DNA of 21,222 nt, from NCBI GenBank assembly GCA_947628025.1, contig CANQYH010000018.1, positions 1 through 21,222 on the forward strand. Direction: 5' to 3'. The position numbers were made by a program, and so were the translations under genes. Positions 14,952-21,222 of the stretch are shown here, piece after piece. The DNA is from an uncultured Lachnospiraceae bacterium (lineage in GTDB: Bacteria; Bacillota; Clostridia; Lachnospirales; Lachnospiraceae). Numbering within the stretch: position 1 is the first letter of the stretch; every line of letters starts with the position of its first letter. Under the pieces are notes generated by a model. It did not search any database, was not told where the DNA came from, and saw only the letters and a program-made list of their open reading frames with translations.

Positions 14952-17045
14952 TTACGCTTCGGTCTCTGCCAGCGCCGCGTTTACTTTTCTCATGATGGGA
15001 GCCAGACTCTCTCCGATCTCTTTCAGCTTCGCTGCCAGGTTCCTGCATTCTTCGGTTTTCTGTTCCTTGTTTTCTTTTGCTTTCACGATATCGGCGGCGA
15101 TCGCCTGCAGCGTATCCTCCGTACCGGCGATCATGGTTTCCGACTCCTGCTCTACCTGTCCGACCAGGTCGCGGATCTGCGTCTCTACCTGCTCCTGCGC
15201 CCACTTTTCAAGAAGCTTCTGCCTGCGGAAGTCGTCGACAAGGTCCCTGGCCGATTTCTTCAGCTCCTGGCGGAACTTATCCACTTTCTCTTTTTCGATC
15301 GTTCCTTTCCATATAACGGAAGTAGCCAGTTTTCCGGCCATCGTGCCGGCAGCGCCAGTGATCAGAGCGAACGGAATGATCGGAACCGCGCCCATCATCG
15401 TGATCAGCCCCACCGCCATGACTGTGCTGGACGCTGCGCCGGCCAGCAGGCCCGTGCCTGCGCCCTTGAGTCCCGCCATACGGTAGCCCTCGATCAGGCC
15501 GCCCAGGCCCATCAGGCCGAAACCGCCCGAAGAGAGGAGTCCGGTGCAGGTAGCCGCCACCAGATTCGACAGCGCGTCCACGCCGAGGACGTAAGCGGTC
15601 TCCATATTGCCATTCCTGCGCAGCGATGCCCCGATGTCTGTCAGCTGGCTGGAGAGATCGCCCATATACTCCTGGATCTTGAGCCGCTCGTCGCCGATCT
15701 GCTCCGCCAGGTACACGTTGATCTGCTCCATATAATCGCTGAGCGCGCCGCTGACCTCGCTCTTCAGGCCGGCGCTGATCTTTTCCCTCAGACGGTCCTG
15801 CCCTTTTTCATTGCCGACTTCTTTGGGGGTGATCGGATACTGATCCAGCCATGCGTCCAACCGGCTGTTCAGATCCGTATATTTATCTGCCACGGTCACT
15901 TCCATCTGCCGCTTGATCTCGCCGCCCTTGACATGGATCCGCTTTACCTCTTCTTTGGTTTCCCGGCGGAGCTGACGGATCTTCTCCTCCGCTTCTTTCT
16001 GATTTTTCAGGAATTCTTCCGCGTCCATTTCCAGAGCGCTCAGCCGCAGGTTCAAAGCGTTTTCTCCCTCCGCGATCAGCGCGGTGACCAGCGAAGCCGC
16101 GCGGCCGATCTCCAGCGCTCCTCTTTCCTGCGTCAGCAGCCTGCGCAGACGGTCCTCCAGGGCCAGGATCCCGCTCTGCTCCACCAGCTCCGGCTGATTC
16201 TCCACCCGGCCGGTAAGCGCCTGGAGAGCGGAGATTGGATAGAGCTTCAGATCCGCCAGTTTCGTCTCCGCGTCCCGATATACCCTGGAATCTTTCCCGT
16301 GGATCTTTTCCGCCCGGTCCAGGATCTCGCGGACGATCTTCGCGCGGATGCTCTCCAGCACTTTCTGACGGTTTTTCTCGCCCATGATGATATCGATCTG
16401 GTTCACGACCACGATCAGCCGGGTCACGTCGCTGGTCATCAGTTTCTCGCGCACAAAATCCGCTTCACTTTTACCGAACGGCGCATTCGCGGCCACCACC
16501 ATCACCACCGCGTCCAGGCGGGGGATCACCGATTCGGAGATCGCGTCCATCCGGTCGTCGTCGTTGAGTCCCGGCGTGTCGTAGATCTCGACATTGTTCT
16601 GGCAGAACGGGCACGGATACTCTACGATCGCCTGCTCCACCAGCTCCGCCGTCGCCTCGGATTCGGCCGTGATCTTCGTAACATACTGGGCGATCTGATC
16701 TACAGGCACCACCTCCCGGCGTCCGTCCTTATATACGATCGTCGCTTTCGGTTTCAGTCCATAGGTAATGCGGTTCAGCGTCGCCGATGCGGGAACCACG
16801 TCCGACGGCGCGATCTCTTCGCCCAGAAGCGCGTTGATCACCGTGCTTTTCCCCCGCTTAAACTCTCCCATGATCCCTACGGAAAATACATGGGACTTGA
16901 TGCGCGCGGAGGCTTCCCGGGCCCGCTCCGCCTGCATGGGAAGATCGAGCCGCTGCATCGTTTCTCTGGTATTCTCCAGCGCCATGGTCATATCCGCAAT
17001 CATTTCCTGATAGCCGATATAACTGAAATCCCTGTTTTCTGCCAT
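14952..17045 (-). CDS. Dynamin-like GTPase B
   Basis: 697 residues, the longest of the three. P-loop GEFKRGKS (60-67), G3 DTPGLND (156-162) and a canonical-type G4 NQID (215-218) indicate an active GTPase. Just before G3 it has CPFC (145-148) in EYPCPFCQNNVEIYDTPGL, shared in kind with dynamin A. A coiled-coil stalk at about 335-390 leads to a Gly/Ala-rich hydrophobic stretch at 484-580 (AGLKGAGTGLLAGAASS, GAVPIIPFALITGAAGTMAG) that looks like a membrane-inserting paddle or two hairpin helices, then a second coiled coil to the end. The ATG follows AGGG at 4 nt. Upstream is a 76-nt gap with a hairpin at 17085-17111. Confidence 0.92.
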   Translation of the reverse strand: MAENRDFSYIGYQEMIADMTMALENTRETMQRLDLPMQAERAREASARIKSHVFSVGIMGEFKRGKSTVINALLGEEIAPSDVVPASATLNRITYGLKPKATIVYKDGRREVVPVDQIAQYVTKITAESEATAELVEQAIVEYPCPFCQNNVEIYDTPGLNDDDRMDAISESVIPRLDAVVMVVAANAPFGKSEADFVREKLMTSDVTRLIVVVNQIDIIMGEKNRQKVLESIRAKIVREILDRAEKIHGKDSRVYRDAETKLADLKLYPISALQALTGRVENQPELVEQSGILALEDRLRRLLTQERGALEIGRAASLVTALIAEGENALNLRLSALEMDAEEFLKNQKEAEEKIRQLRRETKEEVKRIHVKGGEIKRQMEVTVADKYTDLNSRLDAWLDQYPITPKEVGNEKGQDRLREKISAGLKSEVSGALSDYMEQINVYLAEQIGDERLKIQEYMGDLSSQLTDIGASLRRNGNMETAYVLGVDALSNLVAATCTGLLSSGGFGLMGLGGLIEGYRMAGLKGAGTGLLAGAASSTVMAVGLITMMGAVPIIPFALITGAAGTMAGKLATSVIWKGTIEKEKVDKFRQELKKSARDLVDDFRRQKLLEKWAQEQVETQIRDLVGQVEQESETMIAGTEDTLQAIAADIVKAKENKEQKTEECRNLAAKLKEIGESLAPIMRKVNAALAETEA

Positions 17046-17084
17046 TTTACCCTGTCCTCTCTTCTTTTTGTTCTTTATTCCTCA

Positions 17085-17111
17085 GCCCGGGGATCCTAAC
17101 CGGCCCCGGGC
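17085..17111 (-). other. Intercistronic hairpin before dynamin B
   Basis: GCCCGGGG (17085-17092) and CCCCGGGC (17104-17111) form a perfect 8-bp stem with an 11-nt loop in the gap between the zinc-ribbon gene and dynamin B. On the transcribed strand it is followed by TGAGGAATAAAG, with no T-run, so it is more likely an mRNA processing or stability element than a terminator. Confidence 0.5.
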
Positions 17112-17121
17112 AAAGTTTCTT

Positions 17122-17799
17122 TCACAGTTTTTTGCCGCACTCCATGCAGAAAACCGCTCCCTCTTCGGCTTTCGTGCCGCATACCGGGCAGATCCGCGCC
17201 GCGGGAATCGCCGTTTCCGGCTGACTGGCGGGCGTTTCCGTCTCCCCGGCCGGTTCCGCATGGGGAGCCGCTTCCTCGTCCGCAGGCGCCGGCGCGGGTG
17301 CTCCGCAAAAGCTGCAGCGGTCTCCCTCCCGAAGCTGCGTTACGCCGCAGGCGGAACATTTGAAAAATACAGGCGTTTTCTTCTTGATCTTAGCCGGCTG
17401 CGCCGCGAATCCGGCCGCCGCGGTTTTTTCCGCCGCGGAAAACGCTTTAGGGGCCGAAGCTTCTTTCGCCGCAGGGCCGGGAACCGCGGCGGATGGCTTT
17501 TCCGGGACTTCCGTCTGTACTGTCCCGGCGGCTGCGATCTGCCAGAGCGGCTCTCCTTTAAGGAGACGGCCGGCCCACTCGTCCGGACAGGTCTTTCCCG
17601 TTTCGCACCGGCCGCACATCAACGCGTACCTGGATTTTATGGTCACGGTCGGAATGAAAAACACATCGACTTTCAACTTGGCCTCTTCCAAGAAAAACTC
17701 GGTTTTCGTACCGCATTGGGGACATGTATAGACTCCTACGCTTTTGATCTTCTTAAAATGATCGGTGGCGCCGCAGCCGTTTACCCGAAAACCTCCCAT
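17122..17799 (-). CDS. Multi-zinc-ribbon protein
   Basis: 225 residues with several CxxC knuckles: CPQC (26-29) with CGRC (62-65) as one widely split ribbon, CSAC (148-151) with CSFC (162-165), and CPVC (204-207) with CMEC (218-221) at the C-terminus. Between the first and second ribbons is an Ala/Pro/Lys-rich disordered linker (about 95-140), and another acidic Pro/Ala linker lies at about 167-200. No enzyme motif is visible. Proteins like this usually act as adaptors or scaffolds; here it sits between dynamins A and B and may bind them. AGGAG is 7 nt upstream of the ATG. The exact family is not recognised beyond zinc ribbon. Confidence 0.8.
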   Translation of the reverse strand: MGGFRVNGCGATDHFKKIKSVGVYTCPQCGTKTEFFLEEAKLKVDVFFIPTVTIKSRYALMCGRCETGKTCPDEWAGRLLKGEPLWQIAAAGTVQTEVPEKPSAAVPGPAAKEASAPKAFSAAEKTAAAGFAAQPAKIKKKTPVFFKCSACGVTQLREGDRCSFCGAPAPAPADEEAAPHAEPAGETETPASQPETAIPAARICPVCGTKAEEGAVFCMECGKKL

Positions 17800-17864
17800 G
17801 ATCTCGCTCCTCCTGCTCCGTATTTTGCCCGTTTATCCGCAGTCCTTTTCGGACCAGCGCTTTC

Positions 17865-18461
17865 CTACATATACCGCTTTAATTTATCAACGATCTCCTT
17901 GGGCGCCGGGCTGGCCGGCACCGCCGGACAGAATGACATGACCGTTCCGTCTTTCAGGATGACCACCAGCGTATTATAGACGCCGGCGTACTTTCCGGTC
18001 CTCAGCTCGCCGATCTGGTTCAGGGGAATGATCAGCATCTTGTCCCCGCTTACTTTTTTCTGAGCCGCCAGCATCCCCAGCGTTCCCAGCATCATGGCTC
18101 CCGAACTGCCAAACTGCTTTTTAAATTCCAGCCGGTCGCTGTAAACCGTAAGTTTTCCGGTCGCCCTGGCGATACCTACGACCAATTCACCCTGGTACAG
18201 GCTGACCATATTCAGCGACGACAGCGCGGTATTTACGTTCGTGGTCTCCGCCGCGGCCTCTTTTGGGGGCTGGGTCCACTCCGCCGCTTCGCGTTTGTTC
18301 ACCCGCACGCCGCATACCGGGCAGTACAGCGCGTTCGGCTCCAAAGGGGTCCTGCAGATAGAGCAAAACTGTTTCTCCGCTTCCGCTTGTACCGGCGTCC
18401 CGCACCGGATACAGAACTTTGCCGCATCCGGAAGTTCCTGTCCGCATTTTTTACAGTACAT
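17865..18461 (-). CDS. Double zinc-ribbon protein with GRAM/PH-like domain
   Basis: 198 residues. Two zinc ribbons at the N-terminus: CKKC (3-6) with CIRC (17-20), and CSIC (33-36) with CPVC (47-50). A linker of about 55-85 is followed by a compact beta-rich domain to the end (VVGIARATGKLTVYSDRLEF, MLIIPLNQIGELRTG, NTLVVILKDGTVMSF) whose strand pattern resembles GRAM or bacterial PH domains, which often bind membranes. AGGAGG lies 6 nt before the ATG. It is 13 nt behind dynamin A, so coupling is likely. A membrane or dynamin adaptor is my inference. Confidence 0.82.
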   Translation of the reverse strand: MYCKKCGQELPDAAKFCIRCGTPVQAEAEKQFCSICRTPLEPNALYCPVCGVRVNKREAAEWTQPPKEAAAETTNVNTALSSLNMVSLYQGELVVGIARATGKLTVYSDRLEFKKQFGSSGAMMLGTLGMLAAQKKVSGDKMLIIPLNQIGELRTGKYAGVYNTLVVILKDGTVMSFCPAVPASPAPKEIVDKLKRYM

Positions 18462-18474
18462 TTTTATCCTCCTC

Positions 18475-20223
18475 TTACAGACTGTAACTCTCCTCCGTCT
18501 TCTGACATTCCGCCGTCAAGCTGTCAAGCTGTCCGCACAGCTTCTCATACTCCTGCTTTTCCATCCGCTCATATCCGTTATCAAACGTATACGAGGCGCA
18601 GTTGAAAAATTTCCGCACCAGCTGCTCGATACGCTGCTCTCTCTCCCGAACCTGGAACCGGACAAATTCGAACAGCCTCTGCTCCCTCCGCCGGTAATAG
18701 CTCTCAAAGGACTCTTTGATCGCCTGGTCCGCATGATAAGCCCGTTTTCCCAGCGGCATTCTTTCCGGATAGACCGGAGCCGTTTCCCAGTAAAAGGCCT
18801 CCGGCGTGCTGAGATCCTGGGGCAGAGCGCCGAATTTATCCAGATCCTCCAGATCCTGCCCGATCCTGCGGGAAAGCGTCTCCGTCTGTTCCGTCAGCTG
18901 GGAAAGACGTTTTTTCAGTTCCCGGTAATCCGGACAAAAATGTTCCTCCCAGATCTTATAGTAAGTATGGTATTCCTCCTGTGGCAGTTCCGCGCTCAGC
19001 TCCGAAAACATCGTCTTCATCCGGGATATGAACGCTCCCCGCTCGGAAAATCCATGGGAGGCCTTGTCAAAACCGTCAAGCGCTTCCCGGCTCCGCTCAT
19101 TTTTGCTCCGGGCGATGACTTCCCTGCAGGCCGTCCAGATCTCTTTCTGCTCCATCTTCATGCCATACGCCGTTTCCGCAAACGCTTTTTTCAGCGCGTT
19201 CCACTCCTCCGCCTGCCGGGTCTGCCGTTCCCAGTCCCCGATCAGGGTCTGAAACGCCGGAGCCAGGCGCTGTATTGTATGCAGCGGAGTAAGGATCGCG
19301 GCGCTGTGCTGGGTGCGGATGATCAGGGGCAGCAGTTCGTCGTTCAGACGCTGAAAACCGCTCTGTTCAAAAAGCTCCTGATCTCCCATCTCGCAGGCGT
19401 ACAGCGCCTGTACGGAGGATACGGGAAACAGAATGGGCCGGGCGAAGATCCTGTCATATTTCTTCATCACATCGTCCTGCTCCGAATGGTCCTCCAAAAG
19501 GATCTCCCGCACCTTTTTCTGCAGTCTCTCCTCGATCAGGCGCAGGATCCGCTCTCTTTGGGCCGTGGCGACCGTATCCATTTTGTTGACCATGAAAACG
19601 ATCTGGCAGACCTGATTGCTCTCCGTCAGCCGCGCAATGAAATCCGCTTCCGTGTCGCTGACCGGGAAATGGGGATCCAGCGTGACGATCGCCAGATCGA
19701 TCTCGGGCAGTTGGTCGATGGTCACGCTGTTCATCGCGTCGTCATCGTTCATACCGGGCGTATCGATCAGATCCACATTGTTTTCGCAAAAGCGGCAGGG
19801 ATATTCGACCACCGCTTCCTTGATCTCCTGCGCCCGGGAGGCGGAATGTTCCGTCAGCTTCGTGATATAATCCGCAAGCTGATCGATCCGGATCTTTTCC
19901 GCGGGCCGGCCGTCTTTCCAGTACACGTACCCTGCGGGCGTATCCCCGTAAGTGATGCGGTTGATGGTCGCCGTAGCCGGCGCTACATCCGCCGGCAGGA
20001 TCTCTTTCCTCAAAAGTGCGTTGATCAGGCTGGTCTTTCCGCGTTTGAACTCTCCGACCACCGCCACCTGGAAACGCATACGCTCCAGTTTCTCATTCTG
20101 ACGGTCCAGCTCCGCGATCCAGGAGGCAACCTGCTGCATGCCGCCGTAGGGCTGCAGGATTCGTTTCAGTCCCATCAACAGGTCGTGTACCTGCAGCGTA
20201 TACGATAAATGATTGGCCGCCAT
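18475..20223 (-). CDS. Dynamin-like GTPase A, first gene of the train
   Basis: 582 residues. P-loop GEFKRGKT (57-64), switch region VAPATATINRITYG, G3 DTPGMND (154-160) and a canonical G4 NKMD (213-216) point to an active GTPase. CRFC (143-146) in EYPCRFCENNVDLIDTPGM precedes G3 as in dynamin B. The C-terminal half is helical with coiled-coil segments; no obvious long transmembrane stretch is seen, unlike B. I start at 20223 because GGAGGTG is 8 nt upstream and the protein aligns with B and C from there; the frame is open to 20451 but passes through the leader RNA. Expression should start at the promoter 20502-20530 through leader copy B. Confidence 0.92.
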   Translation of the reverse strand: MAANHLSYTLQVHDLLMGLKRILQPYGGMQQVASWIAELDRQNEKLERMRFQVAVVGEFKRGKTSLINALLRKEILPADVAPATATINRITYGDTPAGYVYWKDGRPAEKIRIDQLADYITKLTEHSASRAQEIKEAVVEYPCRFCENNVDLIDTPGMNDDDAMNSVTIDQLPEIDLAIVTLDPHFPVSDTEADFIARLTESNQVCQIVFMVNKMDTVATAQRERILRLIEERLQKKVREILLEDHSEQDDVMKKYDRIFARPILFPVSSVQALYACEMGDQELFEQSGFQRLNDELLPLIIRTQHSAAILTPLHTIQRLAPAFQTLIGDWERQTRQAEEWNALKKAFAETAYGMKMEQKEIWTACREVIARSKNERSREALDGFDKASHGFSERGAFISRMKTMFSELSAELPQEEYHTYYKIWEEHFCPDYRELKKRLSQLTEQTETLSRRIGQDLEDLDKFGALPQDLSTPEAFYWETAPVYPERMPLGKRAYHADQAIKESFESYYRRREQRLFEFVRFQVREREQRIEQLVRKFFNCASYTFDNGYERMEKQEYEKLCGQLDSLTAECQKTEESYSL

Positions 20224-20366
20224 ATTTTTTTCACCTCCCGTTTTATCATCGGTCTTTCTGAACCGGAAGCGTTTCTCTGCGTCTCTGCCGTTATTTATAC
20301 ACCATCGCCGAAACGCGTTTTGAACTTTGTTTCCGCTCCTCTTTTCACGGTTACTTTTATCAAATT

Positions 20367-20495
20367 TTCTCTCTTTCTGCGGGTCTCTCCGCCTGCTGCG
20401 TTTTATCACGGAGCGGTACGGCAGCGCAGAAACGCACGCTACCCCCCCCAAAACATTCCGGTTTTGAGGGGGCAGGCCGCCTGTCCTTACTTTAC
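20367..20495 (-). ncRNA. Structured 5' leader RNA, copy B (before the dynamin train)
   Basis: Same architecture as copy A. P1 (20439-20475) has a CGGAAT loop, its A/U pairs shortened from five to four on both arms. P2 (20420-20443) is GGCAGCG/CGCTACC, paired in the RNA as GGUAGCG/CGCUGCC with one U-G wobble. P3 (20387-20413) is CTCCG/CGGAG. The loop complementarity UGCGUUU/AAACGCA is kept exactly (20430-20436 and 20397-20403). Here a further 143 nt lie between the conserved part and the dynamin A start, with a perfect 10-bp palindrome AAACGCGTTT at 20311-20320. Confidence 0.65.
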
Positions 20496-20501
20496 TCTGT
20501 T

Positions 20502-20530
20502 ATCTTATCACACCCTCCGGATTCCCGCAA
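20502..20530 (-). promoter_or_regulatory. Promoter of the dynamin train (copy B)
   Basis: Minus strand TTGCGG (20525-20530), 17-bp spacer, TAAGAT (20502-20507), identical in hexamers and spacing to 5399-5427. Confidence 0.65.
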
Positions 20531-20591
20531 GCGAAAACAAGCCGGATACCGCATTCTCCTCCCGGCGCCCGCGCGCTTCCGCGTTTTTTCA

Positions 20592-20620
20592 TTGACGAAC
20601 CGTCTATTTTTGTATATAGT
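20592..20620 (+). promoter_or_regulatory. Promoter of the rightward membrane protein gene
   Basis: TTGACG (20592-20597), 17-bp spacer, TATAGT (20615-20620), about 96 nt before the ATG at 20717. It diverges from the dynamin promoter, with about 60 bp between the two -35 elements. Confidence 0.65.
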
Positions 20621-20716
20621 TAATCCAATGGCATCCCTCCCGGATGATCCCCCATCGGACGTCCGCCGGTTTCGCGGGATCTCATGTATATAAAGCTTTC
20701 AAAGGAGTACCGACCG

Positions 20717-21222
20717 ATGAGATCATTCCTGCAAAAAGAGAAAGACCGGATCGCCGCCGTCTGTGAATGGCTGTTTTTGGCAGCCGTACTGGGCCGTCTG
20801 TTCTGGCGCCTGAATACATGGCTTTCCCTGAATCTGGACTCCGATATGTCCGGCGAGATGATACTGGCCCGGCTGCTGAACCGGGAGGGCAGGATCCTGA
20901 CCGATCGGTGGTATTATTCGACCGAACTCCGCGTTTTGAACACGCAGCTCATTTTCGCCCCCTTATTCAGCCTGTTTCAAAGCTGGCACACGATCCAGAT
21001 GACCGGCTGCTTCTTTCTGGTGCTGATCCTGCTGGCCAGCCTCCTTTATCTGATGCGGCAGCTGGAAACCGAACACGCGCCGCTGTTCGCCGCCCTGCTG
21101 ATCTGCCCGTTTTCTTACGTCCACTTTTACGTGTGTCTGGCAGGGAATTATTACGTTCCTCATATCGCGATCGTCTTTTTTACGCTGGGGGGCCTAATCT
21201 GTTTGCTGAAAAAAGAACCCTC
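20717..21222 (+). CDS. Polytopic membrane protein, possibly glycosyltransferase-39-like, 3' end outside window
   Basis: 168 residues visible, open to the window end. ATG with AAGGAG about 10 nt upstream. After a short basic N-terminus comes a membrane helix (about 14-30), then LDSDMSGEMILARLLNREGR and DRWYYSTELRVLNTQLIFAP, then at least three further hydrophobic segments. An acidic loop after the first helix followed by many helices fits large integral membrane glycosyltransferases (GT39/ArnT-type) or related polytopic proteins, but the diagnostic parts are beyond the edge. No link to the dynamin train beyond the shared intergenic region is shown. Confidence 0.75.
   Translation, partial: MRSFLQKEKDRIAAVCEWLFLAAVLGRLFWRLNTWLSLNLDSDMSGEMILARLLNREGRILTDRWYYSTELRVLNTQLIFAPLFSLFQSWHTIQMTGCFFLVLILLASLLYLMRQLETEHAPLFAALLICPFSYVHFYVCLAGNYYVPHIAIVFFTLGGLICLLKKEP

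Noticed and set aside
14935..15204. N-terminal extension of the M48 peptidase
   Set aside because: It overlaps the end of dynamin B, is Arg/Gly-rich, and a good ribosome binding site lies before 14934.
18241..20208. Very long open frame on the plus strand opposite dynamin A (655 codons), and similar ones opposite dynamins B and C
   Set aside because: Antisense shadows of GC-rich coding sequence: His/Arg/Leu-rich, no ribosome binding site, no family features, while the minus-strand frames carry clear GTPase motifs.

Overview
The window looks like a chromosomal segment of a fairly GC-rich member of the Clostridia, most likely Lachnospiraceae. The reasons are the secreted proteins ending in Trp/Tyr-rich cell-wall-binding (choline-binding-like) repeats, the DUF3810 protein, the Rpn-type nuclease remnant, the strong AGGAGG-type ribosome binding sites and the sigma-A promoters with 17-bp spacers. 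The species cannot be named from the sequence.

Left part (1-7160) is mixed. It opens with the 3' portion of an IS110-family transposase. A gene-free flank follows, then an N-terminally truncated RelB/DinJ antitoxin remnant. Next come a minus-strand MscS channel and a DUF3810 membrane metallopeptidase-like protein. A non-coding block holds two different degenerate tandem repeats, and beyond it is a small secreted cell-wall-binding protein. A decayed Rpn nuclease/transposase remnant and a plus-strand signal peptidase I (lepB) with an unusual CxxC...CxxC insertion close this part. A bidirectional terminator at about 7111-7160 separates lepB from what follows.

The main part (7224-20223) is one long minus-strand gene train read right to left: dynamin-like GTPase A, a double zinc-ribbon/GRAM-like protein, a multi-zinc-ribbon protein, dynamin-like GTPase B, a soluble M48-type metallopeptidase, and dynamin-like GTPase C. 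Then come a secreted cysteine-peptidase-like protein with wall-binding repeats, a lipoprotein with DnaJ-type CxxCxGxG zinc motifs, a transglutaminase-like protein with FN3-like domains, and a second secreted peptidase-like paralogue. The first six genes are tightly packed (5 to 76 nt apart). The last two have their own promoters. I infer a membrane-remodelling or envelope-protection machine: three large GTPases, a protease and Zn-ribbon adaptors in the cytoplasm, with envelope proteins attached.

A promoter plus structured 5' leader of about 170 bp occurs twice, before the dynamin train (20367-20532) and before the secreted protein at 4483-5253 (5259-5430). Both copies keep TTGCGG-N17-TAAGAT, three hairpins, and two loops with 7-nt perfect complementarity (a possible kissing interaction). 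This suggests a shared cis-regulatory RNA linking the two loci, and I do not recognise it as a known family. Diverging from the dynamin promoter, at 20717, a polytopic membrane protein runs off the right edge.
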